Origin: Komagataeibacter medellinensis NBRC 3288
Lineage (GTDB): Bacteria; Pseudomonadota; Alphaproteobacteria; Acetobacterales; Acetobacteraceae
Direction: 5' to 3'
NCBI RefSeq assembly: GCF_000182745.2
Contig: NC_016027.1
Coordinates: 1,541,501 to 1,605,500, forward strand
DNA length: 64,000 nucleotides
A model generated the notes under the pieces. That model did not search any database. It saw only the letters and a program-made list of their open reading frames with translations, and was not told the origin of the DNA. The position numbers and the translations under genes were made by a program. Shown here one piece after another: positions 44,563 to 54,773 of this stretch (the stretch's first letter is position 1; each line of letters begins with the position of its first letter).

Positions 44563-46400
44563 CAGTGCTGGGTTCCATTTGCCGGTGGGTGAGAAGAGGC
44601 GGGCACAGCCGCTGGTTTAAGGTCAGCCGGAAGCACCATGCCCGGATGCGCTGCGTTGGCCTTCCATGCGCGGGCATAGGCCAGTGCTGCCGTGATCTTG
44701 CGATGGTCCATGGGATCGGGCTGGAACTGGATGGCGTTCTGCCATTCATTCACCGCCTCCAGCCTGCGCCCCGCCATCCAGTACGCAACACCAAGATGGT
44801 AGTTGATGGCGGGGTCCTGGGGCATCTGCTCGGCCGCCTGTTCCAGCAGGGGCAGCCCTTCCGCCACATGGCCCAGGCGCATAAGCACCCAGCCCACACT
44901 GTCGCGTATCTGGTTGTCGGCTGGGGCAAGGGCAAGGGCACGGCGCAGGTAACTCTCGGCCATGGCCGGGTTCTCGCCATGCTCGACCATGGAATAGCCA
45001 AGGTAGTTCAGCAGGTCCGCCTCGTTAGGGGCAAGCTGGAGCGCCTGCTGGATCAGGGCGCGCGCCTGCGGCCAGTGGTTCTGCCGCTCCTGCGCGATCG
45101 CCTGCCCGAAAAGCAGCCGCCAGTCATCGCCTTCAAGTCTATGCGGGGTCAAGGCGGTGGCATGGCGGTAGGCATCCAGGGCTTCCGCCCATTGCTGCTG
45201 GTCCAGCAGGGCATCGCCCAGGCTGCTCCACAGCATGCGGTCGCCGGGCGCATCATGCAGCAGGTCACGCAGTTCCTGTGCTGCCTGTTCCTTGTGGCCC
45301 ATCACCAGGTCCAGGTCGGCCTGTTCGGTGCGATAGACGGGCAGGAACGGATCATCAGCCGGGGCGCCGTCCAGCGCCGCGCGGGCCTGACGGTCCTGCT
45401 TGCGACCATGCAGCATGGAAGACAGCAGGAGGCGCGCCTCCGAATCCGCCGGGTCAAGCACCAGCGCCATGCGCAGCATCATCTGCTCGGTGCCGCGCAG
45501 GGTGCCCACTTCCGCCGCAATGTCGGGCTCATGGTCATCTTCCGTGCCGTCATGGGCATAAAGCTGCTGGTCGATCAGCAGGCCCACCAGTCCGTAAGCC
45601 TGCGCCAGGCCCTGCACTGCATGGGTCACGACCGGACGGTGGATCATGGCCATAATGCCGGAACGCGCCGCTTCCAGCACCGGCATGGCGGCGACACGCT
45701 GGTTGACCAGCGCCTCGGCCGCCGCCTCCTGCCCCTGCCCCACAAGCCAGTGCGCCATGACCAGCGCGGTAAACAGGTCTCCACCCGCCATGCTGGTGGA
45801 CTGGCGGAAAAGCGTATCCGCCTTCATCTGCTGGCCGGCAAGCTGAGCGATCAGGGCGGCGTGCACGGTATAATAGCCGCCCAGCGTATGATCCTCACGC
45901 GCATGATCAAGAGCGGCCAGTGCTTCATCCGTCCTGCCGGCACCCTGTAGGGCCCAGCCACGCAGCAGCGGGCGCAACAGGTTCATGATCGGATCATCCG
46001 GCGCATTCTGATAATGGGCCAGCGCACTGTTCCACTCCCCCGCCAGGGCTGCGGCATTGCCCATGACAAGGTCTGGCATGACCCCGCCGGGCTGGGTGCT
46101 GGCCAGGGCGTTGGCCTCCGGGCTGCCCGCCATGATGCTGTAGAAGAAGGCCCGCTCGCCAAACAGACGATAGGCAGGGGCAAGATGCGCCGCAGCGGTG
46201 AAGGCGCGCGCGGCCTCGGCATTGTCGCCTTCGCTGGCGGCAACGCTCCCCACCAGCAGGCTGGTGGCCAGATCCTGCCGCCCGGCATGGACGATGGGGT
46301 CATCCGGGGTGGCCGCGTGCATTTCCCGGTTGGGAATCCCGGCCAGCAGCGGTACAACAAGGGCAGCCACGACCATGCGTGACAGACAAGGTAAAAGCAT
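44562..46400 (-). CDS. Exported tetratricopeptide-repeat protein
   Basis: 612 residues from the ATG at 46400; the ATG at 46448 is an alternative. N-terminal hydrophobic segment MLLPCLSRMVVAALVVPLLAG suggests a signal peptide or anchor. TPR-like helices run throughout: YLRRALALAPADNQIRDSVGWVLMR and YHLGVAYWMAGRRLEAVNEW near the C-terminus are clear repeats. TPR proteins act as scaffolds; here the periplasm is likely. The open frame extends to 47285, but that part is antisense to the uracil-DNA glycosylase gene and was not included. Coupled to ispE. Confidence 0.88.
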   Translation of the reverse strand: MLLPCLSRMVVAALVVPLLAGIPNREMHAATPDDPIVHAGRQDLATSLLVGSVAASEGDNAEAARAFTAAAHLAPAYRLFGERAFFYSIMAGSPEANALASTQPGGVMPDLVMGNAAALAGEWNSALAHYQNAPDDPIMNLLRPLLRGWALQGAGRTDEALAALDHAREDHTLGGYYTVHAALIAQLAGQQMKADTLFRQSTSMAGGDLFTALVMAHWLVGQGQEAAAEALVNQRVAAMPVLEAARSGIMAMIHRPVVTHAVQGLAQAYGLVGLLIDQQLYAHDGTEDDHEPDIAAEVGTLRGTEQMMLRMALVLDPADSEARLLLSSMLHGRKQDRQARAALDGAPADDPFLPVYRTEQADLDLVMGHKEQAAQELRDLLHDAPGDRMLWSSLGDALLDQQQWAEALDAYRHATALTPHRLEGDDWRLLFGQAIAQERQNHWPQARALIQQALQLAPNEADLLNYLGYSMVEHGENPAMAESYLRRALALAPADNQIRDSVGWVLMRLGHVAEGLPLLEQAAEQMPQDPAINYHLGVAYWMAGRRLEAVNEWQNAIQFQPDPMDHRKITAALAYARAWKANAAHPGMVLPADLKPAAVPASSHPPANGTQH

Positions 46401-46520
46401 GACGCCAAAATCTACCGCGTGCGGCGTTCGCTGCCAAACCCTGCGCATGAAGACAGGGCACCTTGAGGCAGGACGGCACGCGCCTGCATTACCTGTACTG
46501 GTGCGGGGTATATCCATCCG

Positions 46521-47384
46521 ATGACTGATTCCCTGTCCCTCTTGCGCCTGTATGTGGAATGGGGCGCCGATGACGCACTGGACAGCCACCCGCATGACTG
46601 GATGGCGCAGGACGCCATAATACACAACCGCGCACCGGTGCCACAGCCCCCCCCCATACAGCCAGATGGGGAGAATGGACATGGCAATCACCGCCCCGCT
46701 GCGCCACCTGCCCGTGCTACGGCTCCCCGCCCTAACGCCCCTGTGGTGGAACAGGCCGTGGCACAGGCCCGCGCGCTGGCGCAGGCGGCGGGCACGCTGG
46801 CGGAACTGCACGCAGCCATCCGTGGGTTCGGTGCATGCTCCCTGCGCGAGAGCGCAACCCACAGCGTTGGCGTGGAGGGACCACAAGGCGCGCCGCTGAT
46901 GCTGATAGGCGAGGCCCCGGATGCAGATGAAGACCGCAGCGGCCACCCCTTTGCGGGGGAAAGCGGGGCGCTGGTCGATGCCATGTTCGCCAGTATCGGC
47001 ATTGCGCGTGACAGTCTGCTCCGCGCCCCGGTCATTCCCTGGCGACCACCGGGCGGCAGGCCCCCCTACGAGGCCGAAACCCAAATCTGCCTGCCCTTCA
47101 TCCAGCGCGCCATAACCCTTGCGCGCCCGGCGCATGTCATCCTGATGGGCAACCTGCCGGTCTCCCTCCTGCTGGGTGGGGGCGGCACGGCGGCACGATT
47201 GCGCGGCCGGTGGCGCAGCCTTGCCCTGCCGCCACCGCCGGGCACGCATGATGCGGCCGCCGTGCCGGTACTGGCCATGCGCCACCCCCAGCAGTTGCGT
47301 GCCAGTGCGACCGCGCGGCGCGATACATGGAAGGACATGCTGCTGATACGTGAAACACTGGGGAACATGACTACAAAATCATAA
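46521..47384 (+). CDS. Uracil-DNA glycosylase, family 4-like
   Basis: 287 residues. It removes uracil from DNA. The active-site motif GEAPDADEDRSGHPFAG (130-146) and the late motif AMRHPQQLR are those of family 4. The Fe-S cluster of classical family 4 needs four Cys; only Cys106 (FGACSL) and one more (QICLPF) are present, so the cluster is absent, as also seen in other alphaproteobacterial members. An 80-residue Pro/Ala-rich N-terminal extension precedes the domain. It is divergent from the TPR gene. Confidence 0.87.
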   Translation: MTDSLSLLRLYVEWGADDALDSHPHDWMAQDAIIHNRAPVPQPPPIQPDGENGHGNHRPAAPPARATAPRPNAPVVEQAVAQARALAQAAGTLAELHAAIRGFGACSLRESATHSVGVEGPQGAPLMLIGEAPDADEDRSGHPFAGESGALVDAMFASIGIARDSLLRAPVIPWRPPGGRPPYEAETQICLPFIQRAITLARPAHVILMGNLPVSLLLGGGGTAARLRGRWRSLALPPPPGTHDAAAVPVLAMRHPQQLRASATARRDTWKDMLLIRETLGNMTTKS

Positions 47385-47566
47385 AGGGTATTAACATAAT
47401 CATTCCTGTATATTAGCATTCGATCCTATAGATAATCGTTCCTGTCCCAGCATGTGTTCCAGCACCCTGCACAATATTTCCTTCATCTGTTCTGAAAACT
47501 TATTTACCAACACGATCTGAATTATCTATTGCTTTCTGTTTGCGCAGCGCTTAAATCCCCATCGCC

Positions 47567-49546
47567 ATGCGAGGGACAATCAATACCCCCCATCACGCAG
47601 TGACGGCCTTTCTGGCTGGTGCTGCTTTTCTGGCAGGAGCCGCGTTCGCGCCGCTGCGTGCCCAAACAGTGGAAACCGGCAGGGTGGATCAGGATCCCAC
47701 CCCCCACGGCGACCATAACGAGGAAACGGCACTCGCCCTTCCACGCCTGCCCGCGCAGGGTAATGTCGGGTTGCCGCGTCCGCTCTCACCAGAAGATGTC
47801 GGCCATATCCGCCGGGTGTTCCGCCTGCAGACGGATGGCCGGTTTGACGATGCGATCCGCGAGACCGCCGCCATCCACGACGATGTGCTGCTTGGTGACA
47901 TTCTGGCGGCACGTTACCTCAACCCCGCCTACCACCCCAGTGCGGGGCAGTTGCGGATGTGGCTGCGTACCTTCTCGGGGCTGGCTGATTCTCCAGCAAT
48001 CTATTCCCTGCTGTCCACCATGCCCAACAGGGGTGGTCCGCTACCGCCCGCCCCCGCCAATACTGCGCTGGACAGCACACGTTCCCCCCAGCATATCCAC
48101 CTGCCGGAGGAAGATGACCCCTCCCTGCGCGTGTTTACCCGCAACAGCCTGCTTGACCATGCTGTACGCGAACGTGCGGCGCAGGGGGCAAAGGGCGCGC
48201 GCAGCGCCCTGCACCTGATTGCCATGACGCCGGGCGTGAATGATCTGTATGCCGCCCACCTGCAGGCGGAAATAGCCATGACCATGTTCAGCAACGGCGA
48301 AAACCGGCTGGCCCTGTCCATTGCGCGTGAAGCGTTTGAAAAATCCGGCCAGCGGCTGGGCCTGGCCGGTTACGTGGCCGGTCTTGCCGCTTGGCGGCAG
48401 GCCCGGCCCGATATGGCCGAACCGCTGTTCGAGGCGGCTTCCCGCGCCAGCCTGACACCGGGGGGCATCCGCGCGGGCGCTGCCTACTGGGCCGCACGCG
48501 CCCACCAGGCCACGGGAGATACCGCCGCCTACCAGCCATGGCTGCACCGGGCTGCGGCAGCTCCCCATACCTTCTATGGCCAGCTCGCCTCACAGATCCT
48601 GGGCCTGCGCCGCGCGCCGGGCAACAGGCCGGGCAATACGCCCAATACCATCGCCCCCGCCAATGCGCTGACACTTGCCACCGAACGGCTGGACGTCCAT
48701 GCAGGTAGCCCGGTCCTGGGTGAAATCGACATCGAGGCCGTCGCCGCCACCCAGATGGGACGCCGCGCCTTTGCCCTGCTGCAGGTAGGTGAGCGTGACC
48801 GGGCGGAGGCCACGCTGCGCCGCATGTGGCCCGATATCCAGAATGATGCGGCGCTGTGCCACTCCACCCAGATGGTGGCGGATGCCATGGGGATGAAGGC
48901 GCTTTCCTCGCAAATGCTCACGCTGATCGACACCAACGAGAGCGAACACGATACCCACGCCTCCCGTTTCCCGCTGCCACCCCTCCAGCCCGAGCATGGC
49001 TTCCGCATGGACCCGGCTCTGGTCTATGCACTGACGCGGCTGGAATCCAATTTTGACAGCAACATCGTCTCGGGTTCCGGCGCGCACGGACTCATGCAAC
49101 TGATGCCGGTCACGGCCGATTTCATCAGCCATGAGAAGGATCACTTCACCCGCCACCCGACCGCGCTGCATGACCCGGCCACCAATCTGGATATTGGGCA
49201 GCGTTTCGTACTCTATCTGGCGAAGCTTTCCACGCAGGCTGATGGCACGCATGTACCGTCCGGTGGGGACATGATCCGCGTGCTAGCCAGCTACAATGCC
49301 GGTCCCGCCGCTATTTCGCGCCGCAGCGCCACCATGGCGGAAGATGAAGATCCTCTGCTGTACATAGAAAGCCTGCCCTATGGCGAGACACGGGAATACG
49401 TGCGCCGGGCCTTTACCTATCTGTGGATCTACGCTGACCGACTGGGCATTGCCGCACCCTCGCTCGAGTCACTGGCCCGCAATGAATGGCCGGGATTCGG
49501 GGCGGAAATCGCCATGGCGGACCACACAAACCACACCATCCACTGA
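47567..49546 (+). CDS. Soluble-type lytic murein transglycosylase
   Basis: 659 residues. Signal peptide ending AAFAPLRAQT. A long helical superhelix region (about 60-460) is followed by the SLT catalytic domain near 475-620: VYALTRLESNFDSN with the catalytic Glu, SGSGAHGLMQLMPVTA, and AYNAGP as ASYNAGPAA. It cleaves peptidoglycan glycan strands with 1,6-anhydro product formation, like Slt70. The 182 nt upstream are AT-rich and hold the promoter. It is convergent with the CNNM gene, with repeat copy 5 between them. Confidence 0.94.
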   Translation: MRGTINTPHHAVTAFLAGAAFLAGAAFAPLRAQTVETGRVDQDPTPHGDHNEETALALPRLPAQGNVGLPRPLSPEDVGHIRRVFRLQTDGRFDDAIRETAAIHDDVLLGDILAARYLNPAYHPSAGQLRMWLRTFSGLADSPAIYSLLSTMPNRGGPLPPAPANTALDSTRSPQHIHLPEEDDPSLRVFTRNSLLDHAVRERAAQGAKGARSALHLIAMTPGVNDLYAAHLQAEIAMTMFSNGENRLALSIAREAFEKSGQRLGLAGYVAGLAAWRQARPDMAEPLFEAASRASLTPGGIRAGAAYWAARAHQATGDTAAYQPWLHRAAAAPHTFYGQLASQILGLRRAPGNRPGNTPNTIAPANALTLATERLDVHAGSPVLGEIDIEAVAATQMGRRAFALLQVGERDRAEATLRRMWPDIQNDAALCHSTQMVADAMGMKALSSQMLTLIDTNESEHDTHASRFPLPPLQPEHGFRMDPALVYALTRLESNFDSNIVSGSGAHGLMQLMPVTADFISHEKDHFTRHPTALHDPATNLDIGQRFVLYLAKLSTQADGTHVPSGGDMIRVLASYNAGPAAISRRSATMAEDEDPLLYIESLPYGETREYVRRAFTYLWIYADRLGIAAPSLESLARNEWPGFGAEIAMADHTNHTIH

Positions 49547-49640
49547 TCAGGCCCACACAGTAACCTCGGCCCAAAGGGGCGCATCCCAGCATGGATGCGT
49601 TCTTTGGGGCGTGATAACGTCTTGTCCACAGATCAGAAAG

Positions 49641-49687
49641 ACGTTTTTGGTGAAGCCTTTTTGAAAAAAGGCGGCACCCAAAAACTT
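49641..49687. repeat. Palindromic intergenic repeat, copy 5
   Basis: Outer arms CGTTTTTGG and CCCAAAAACTT flank GCCTTTTT/AAAAAGGC. Between convergent transglycosylase and CNNM genes. It shares GGCGGCACCCAAAAACTT with copy 4's right side. Confidence 0.85.
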
Positions 49688-49708
49688 CTGGTCGTTTCAG
49701 ACAGTCCT

Positions 49709-50998
49709 TCAGTTTTCTGCCAGAAGCTGGCGACTGGCCTGCACGCGTACGACGCGGCGACCTTCCATTTCCAGCACCTCGAACAGCCAGCCAGAGAACA
49801 CCACCTTGTCCCCCTTGGCGGGCACGCGCCGCAGAAGGGCCAGCACCAGACCCGCCAGCGTATGGTAACTGCCTTCCGCCGGCAGATCGGACAGGCCGAG
49901 GCGGTCCTTGACCTCGTCAGCGGGCATGGCGCCATCAAGCACCAGCACGTTATCATGCCCCAGACGCTGCGGCGGTGTGCTACCCGGCTCATGCTGTTCA
50001 CCCACAATGGCGCCGAACAGGTCGGAGGAGGTCACGATCCCCTCAAACGACCCGTACTCATCCAGCACCAGCGCCAACCCCAATGGCGAGGCCCGCATGC
50101 GCTCGAGCATATCGAAGGCAGAAAGCGTATCAGGCACCGATATGGGGTGGCGCAGCCCGATCTCGACCGAAGGGCTCTTGCCATCAAGGAAACGGTCCAG
50201 CATGTCCTTGGCCAGAATAATACCAACGGGATTGTCCACGCCCCCCTCACACACCACAATGCGGGAATAGGTAGTCGAACGCAGAACCTGTAGCAGTTGT
50301 GCGCGCGGGACGTGGCGCTCAACCCAGCACAGTTCGGTACGCGGCGTCATGATGGCGCGCACGGGGCGTTCGGCCAACCGCAGCAGGCGCTCGATCATGT
50401 CGCGCTCCTCCTGCTCCAGCACCCCCGCCTGCGCCCCTTCGGCAATGTAGGCACGCAGTTCTTCAACCGATACGGACTGCCGGATCGCTCCCCCTACACC
50501 CATGAGCCGCAGCACCAGTTCGGATGAACGGCCCAGCAGCCACACCACCGGGCGCGTGGCCCACGCCATCCATTCCAGCAGCAGCGACAGGCGGGCCGCG
50601 ATCAGTTCGGGCTGCTGCAGGGCGATCTGCTTGGGCACTAGCTCACCCAGCACCAGCATGACGGCGGTGATGGCGCTGACCACAAGGAACATGGCCAGTT
50701 CATCGGCAATGGAGCGCAGGGCAGGCACATGGGCCAGCCAGTGGCTGACGCCAGCCTCTATGCTGTTACCACCAAACGTACCTTCCAGAATCGAGACCAG
50801 GGTCATGCCGATCTGGACGGTGGGCAGGAAGCTTTGCGGGTCTGCAGCCAGCCGCAGGGCACGGTCCGCCCCCTTGGTGCCGTTGCGCGCAAGAACGGCA
50901 AGCCGGGCCCGCCGGGCGGAAATCAGGGCCAGTTCACCCATGGCAAACAACCCGTTGAGCAGGACAAGACCCAATATGACAATAAGTGAGACAACCAT
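49709..50998 (-). CDS. CNNM/CorC-family membrane protein (DUF21, CBS pair, CorC_HlyC)
   Basis: 429 residues. DUF21 membrane domain at about 1-190 (LVLLNGLFAMGELALISAR), CBS pair at about 205-325 (IMTPRTELCW, GIILAKDMLD), and C-terminal CorC_HlyC domain at about 335-420 (DNVLVLDGAMPADEVKDRLG). Members are linked to Mg/Co efflux and membrane integrity; earlier names are hemolysin or TlyC. ApaG-like Co/Mg factor is encoded elsewhere in the window. It follows hpnH on the minus strand, separated by a terminator. Confidence 0.92.
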   Translation of the reverse strand: MVVSLIVILGLVLLNGLFAMGELALISARRARLAVLARNGTKGADRALRLAADPQSFLPTVQIGMTLVSILEGTFGGNSIEAGVSHWLAHVPALRSIADELAMFLVVSAITAVMLVLGELVPKQIALQQPELIAARLSLLLEWMAWATRPVVWLLGRSSELVLRLMGVGGAIRQSVSVEELRAYIAEGAQAGVLEQEERDMIERLLRLAERPVRAIMTPRTELCWVERHVPRAQLLQVLRSTTYSRIVVCEGGVDNPVGIILAKDMLDRFLDGKSPSVEIGLRHPISVPDTLSAFDMLERMRASPLGLALVLDEYGSFEGIVTSSDLFGAIVGEQHEPGSTPPQRLGHDNVLVLDGAMPADEVKDRLGLSDLPAEGSYHTLAGLVLALLRRVPAKGDKVVFSGWLFEVLEMEGRRVVRVQASRQLLAEN

Positions 50999-51062
50999 GA
51001 TCCCACGATCCTACAGCATAATTGTCCGCGCGGGCACACACCGCACAGGGGCCAATAAAGGA

Positions 51063-51088
51063 AAAGGCGGGACAAATGCCCCGCCTTT
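51063..51088 (-). terminator. Intrinsic terminator of hpnH
   Basis: AAAGGCGGG (51063-51071) and CCCGCCTTT (51080-51088), 9 bp perfect with an 8-nt loop; on the minus strand a T-rich tail (TTTTCCTTTATT) follows. It lies 40 nt past the hpnH stop and before the CNNM gene. Confidence 0.85.
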
Positions 51089-51127
51089 CCCATCTTCAGT
51101 ATGTATCTGGCAGTCTGAACGTCAGGT

Positions 51128-52309
51128 TCAGTCGGCTGCATCCGCGGTTTCGGCCGGGGCCGATACCCGGTTCACGCGCGGTGGGGCCGCTGGCTTTTTG
51201 CGGGCGGCAAGCTCCGCCATTTTCGCATCCACATGCTGGGTAAACACGTATTCGGCCGGGCGCTGGTTAGCCAGCGAGATTTCCGGCGCCATCGGCTTTT
51301 CCGTCTCCGGCCCAAACAGGGCAACCTTGGCAATATGCCAGGGGCGACGGACGGCATCCATGACCGCCGTGGATTCGTAGCCCGAATGGACCATGCAGTC
51401 GGCGCATTTTTCGTAATTGCCGGTGCCGTAGGCATCCCAATCGGTATCGGCCATAAGCTCTTCAAAGCTCTTGGCATAGCCTTCACCCAGCAGGTAGCAC
51501 GGACGCTGCCAGCCAAAGACGTTACGCAGCGGCTTGCCCCACGGCGTGCAGTGGTACTGCTCGTTGCCCGCCAGGAAGTTCAGGAACAGCGGCGACTGCG
51601 TGAAACGCCACTTCTTGCCCTTGCCCAGGCGGAAGATGTCACGGAACAGCTGCTTCGTCTTCTGGCGGTTCAGGAAGTGTTCCTGATCGGGCGCACGCTC
51701 ATAGGCATAGCCCGGTGCGGTCATGATGCCATCGACCCCCATGGCCATCACTTCATCAAAGAAAGTGGCGACGCGCTTAGGGTCGGCCCCGTCGAACAAG
51801 GTGCAGTTGATCGACACGCGGAAACCGCGAGCCTTCGCCTTCTTGATCGCAGAGACGGCACGTTCGTACACGCCATCCTGACAGACCGAGGCATCATGCA
51901 TGGCCGGGTCGCCATCAAGATGCACATCCCACGAGAAGAACGGGTTCGGCTCGTAATCGTCCATCTTCTTTTCAAGAAGAAGGGCGTTGGTGCACAGATA
52001 CACGTACTTCTTGCGGGCGATCAGTCCGCGGATGATGTCGGGCATTTCCTTGTGCAGAAGCGGTTCACCTCCAGCTACGGCAATGACCGGTGCGCCTGCC
52101 TCGGTATCGGCATCCAGGCATTCCTGAAGGGTCATGCGCTGGTTCAGGATCTGGGCGGGATAGTCGATCTTGCCGCACCCGGCACAGGCCAGGTTACAGC
52201 GGAACAATGGCTCGAGCATAAGCACGAGCGGATAACGTTTGCGCCGCGTGATATGCTGCTTGACAACATAGGCACCAACGCGGACTGCCTGCATAATAGG
52301 AACGGCCAT
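51128..52309 (-). CDS. hpnH: Adenosyl-hopene transferase HpnH (radical SAM)
   Basis: 393 residues from the ATG at 52309 with AGAGG 6-8 nt upstream. Radical-SAM Cys cluster CNLACAGC gives Cys38, Cys42 and Cys45. It joins adenosine to diploptene in the first step of hopanoid side-chain building. The AGGEPLLHKEMPDI motif binds SAM. A 30-residue Ala/Pro-rich C-terminal tail is not part of the core. It is divergent from dxs and the rest of the hpn genes, with a 448-nt intergenic region between. Confidence 0.95.
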   Translation of the reverse strand: MAVPIMQAVRVGAYVVKQHITRRKRYPLVLMLEPLFRCNLACAGCGKIDYPAQILNQRMTLQECLDADTEAGAPVIAVAGGEPLLHKEMPDIIRGLIARKKYVYLCTNALLLEKKMDDYEPNPFFSWDVHLDGDPAMHDASVCQDGVYERAVSAIKKAKARGFRVSINCTLFDGADPKRVATFFDEVMAMGVDGIMTAPGYAYERAPDQEHFLNRQKTKQLFRDIFRLGKGKKWRFTQSPLFLNFLAGNEQYHCTPWGKPLRNVFGWQRPCYLLGEGYAKSFEELMADTDWDAYGTGNYEKCADCMVHSGYESTAVMDAVRRPWHIAKVALFGPETEKPMAPEISLANQRPAEYVFTQHVDAKMAELAARKKPAAPPRVNRVSAPAETADAAD

Positions 52310-52757
52310 GAAACCTCTGCTCCTGCACCGGCCCAACCGCCGGTCTCATATTTCAAGTCTGGTAGGTCGGACTATGGACACATCCACCTACGAGAAAACA
52401 AGCCCAACATCGCCCAGCCGTGCATATAGAGCATGCCGAGGTTGCGGACTTGTACGACACATGAAGCCTTTCGGAAGGGTATAGGACAGAAACTATCCTG
52501 TATTCAATTGCTATTGGCTTCGGTGTGGCCAATTAACAACAGTCAGAGAATTAGAGACTGTATTTACACGCTTAACCGGAGTAACACATCGCGATTACGC
52601 TACGGTCGCCATGGTTTTCATGCCATGAGCCATTCATCACCGCCGGAGCAGCCTGGTGCCGGTCCCGATCCCGGAACCGACTGGCCAAACCGAAACCCGG
52701 GCTGGTTCCTCCCCGCAAGGGACTAAGGGCCAACACAGAATAACGGACGCGAACATC
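52310..52757. other. Divergent hpnH/dxs promoter region
   Basis: A 448-nt non-coding region feeds both hopanoid transcripts. It contains an inverted repeat ATTGGC (52513-52518) and GCCAAT (52528-52533), 9 nt apart, in the more AT-rich centre. No riboswitch or RNA family was recognised. Short open frames here show no protein-like features. Confidence 0.45.
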
Positions 52758-54773
52758 ATGGACCAGACCAAACCCGCGATTCCCACCCTTGGTCGCTACC
52801 CGCAGCTTGACCGAGTCCGGGCCCCCCATGACATGCGCAACCTTTCGGTGGAGCAGCTGAAGCAACTGGCGGACGAACTGCGCGCCGAGACGATTGATGC
52901 CGTCTCCACCACCGGCGGGCATCTTGGCGCGTCGCTGGGCGTGGTGGAACTGACGGTCGCGCTCCATGCCGTGTTCGACACGCCCGATGACCGGGTGATC
53001 TGGGATGTGGGCCACCAGGCCTATCCGCACAAGATCCTGACCGGGCGGCGCGAGCGCATCCGCACCCTGCGCCAGCCGGGCGGCCTTTCGGGATTCACCC
53101 GCCGTAGCGAGAGCGAATACGACCCGTTTGGCGCGGCCCATTCCTCGACCTCCATTTCCGCCGGTCTCGGCATGGCCGTGGCCCATCACCTGCGCGCGGA
53201 AGAAGACCCCGCCTACCGCGAACGCAATGTGATTGCCGTGATCGGCGATGGCTCGATCTCGGCAGGCATGGCGTATGAGGCGATGAACAACGCGTCGCAT
53301 TGCGGTCCGGGGGCCGAGCGCCTGATCGTGGTGCTCAACGACAACGAAATGTCGATCGCCCCCCCGGTGGGCGCGATGTCGAACTACCTTTCGCGGCTCA
53401 TGTCCTCGCGCAAGTTCCTTTCCTTGCGCGAACTTGCCGCCAAGATGGCCAAGCGCCTGCCCGGCCGACTGGAACGCACGGCGAAGAAGGCGGATGAATA
53501 CGCACGCGGCATCATGACCGGCGGCACGCTGTTCGAGGAACTGGGCTTCTATTATGTCGGCCCCGTTGACGGCCACGACATGAACCAGCTGGTCCACATC
53601 CTGCGCAACCTGCGCGATGCCGAGGATGTCGGCCCCGTGCTGCTGCATGTGATTACCGAAAAAGGCCATGGCTACACCCCGGCCGAGTCGGCAGGTGACA
53701 AGTATCACGCCGTCTCCAAATTCAATGTCGTGACCGGTGAGCAGAAGAAGGGTCCGTCCGGCCCGCCCAGCTACACCTCGGTCTTTGCCAAGGAACTGGT
53801 GCGCCAGGCCGCGACGGACGACAGGATCGTCACGATCACCGCCGCCATGCCGTCGGGCACGGGGCTGGACAAGTTTGCCAAAGCCTATCCCGATCGCTTT
53901 TTTGATGTGGGCATTGCCGAACAGCACGCCGTGACCTTTGCCGCCGGTATGGCGACCGAGGGGCTGCGCCCGTTCTGCGCCATCTATTCCTCCTTCCTCC
54001 AGCGCGCCTATGATCAGGTGATGCATGACGTGGTGCTGCAGAAACTGCCGGTGCGCTTCGCCATCGACCGCGCGGGCCTGGTGGGGGCCGATGGCGCAAC
54101 GCATGCGGGTTCCTTCGATATCGCCTACCTTGGCTGCCTGCCCGGCATCACGCTGATGGCGCCGAGCACCGAGGTGGAACTGATGCACATGACCGCCACC
54201 GCCATCGCGTTTGACGAAGGCCCGATCGGCCTGCGTTACCCGCGTGGCGCCGGGCTGGGGCTGGCGCTGCCGGCAGCGGGCGAGGTGCTGGAGATCGGGC
54301 GCGGGCGAATCGTGCGCGAGATGGCGCGCCAGTCCGGGCCGGAACAGGGTGGCATTGCCATCCTCTCGCTTGGTCCCAGGCTGGAACATGCGCTGAAAGC
54401 CGCCGACATGCTGGCCGCGCACGGCCTGTCCCCCACCGTGGCCGACGCCCGCTTCGCCAAGCCGATCGACACCGCACTGGTCGAACAGCTGGCGCGCAAC
54501 CATGCCGTGCTGATCACCATCGAGGAAGGGTCGGTTGGCGGGTTTGCAAGCTTTGTCATGACCCATCTGGCCAAAACCGGCCTGCTGGACCGCGTGCGCT
54601 TCCGCCCCATGACACTGCCCGACCGCTTCATCGACCATAACACCCAGGATGCCCAGTATATCGAGGCAGGGCTGGATGCGGCGGCCATCACCAATACCGC
54701 CCTTGAGGCGCTGGGTGTCGGAATCAGCATGACGCAGCCCTTGCTAAAGACCGCAAACGGACCGAAATCATGA
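52758..54773 (+). CDS. dxs: 1-deoxy-D-xylulose-5-phosphate synthase
   Basis: 671 residues from the ATG at 52758. ThDP enzyme condensing pyruvate and glyceraldehyde-3-phosphate for the MEP pathway. [15 protein letters not shown] with catalytic His55, the ThDP motif [16 protein letters not shown], the GxxGxTHxG-type segment [12 protein letters not shown], and [13 protein letters not shown] are all present. It leads the hopanoid block and overlaps hpnM by ATGA. Placement suggests a supply gene dedicated to hopanoids, but it may also be the only dxs. Confidence 0.97.
   Translation: MDQTKPAIPTLGRYPQLDRVRAPHDMRNLSVEQLKQLADELRAETIDAVSTTGGHLGASLGVVELTVALHAVFDTPDDRVIWDVGHQAYPHKILTGRRERIRTLRQPGGLSGFTRRSESEYDPFGAAHSSTSISAGLGMAVAHHLRAEEDPAYRERNVIAVIGDGSISAGMAYEAMNNASHCGPGAERLIVVLNDNEMSIAPPVGAMSNYLSRLMSSRKFLSLRELAAKMAKRLPGRLERTAKKADEYARGIMTGGTLFEELGFYYVGPVDGHDMNQLVHILRNLRDAEDVGPVLLHVITEKGHGYTPAESAGDKYHAVSKFNVVTGEQKKGPSGPPSYTSVFAKELVRQAATDDRIVTITAAMPSGTGLDKFAKAYPDRFFDVGIAEQHAVTFAAGMATEGLRPFCAIYSSFLQRAYDQVMHDVVLQKLPVRFAIDRAGLVGADGATHAGSFDIAYLGCLPGITLMAPSTEVELMHMTATAIAFDEGPIGLRYPRGAGLGLALPAAGEVLEIGRGRIVREMARQSGPEQGGIAILSLGPRLEHALKAADMLAAHGLSPTVADARFAKPIDTALVEQLARNHAVLITIEEGSVGGFASFVMTHLAKTGLLDRVRFRPMTLPDRFIDHNTQDAQYIEAGLDAAAITNTALEALGVGISMTQPLLKTANGPKS

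Noticed and set aside
46401-47285. N-terminal extension of the TPR frame
   Set aside because: It is antisense to the uracil-DNA glycosylase gene and begins with sequence unlike a signal peptide; the ATG at 46400 gives a good one.
19051-49687. Repeats as a CRISPR array or transposon ends
   Set aside because: The copies are kilobases apart, there are no spacers, and no transposase gene is present in the window.
52572-54638. 688-residue open frame antisense to dxs
   Set aside because: It is the opposite-strand frame of a clear dxs; its low-complexity Gly/His/Arg composition is typical of a GC-rich shadow frame.
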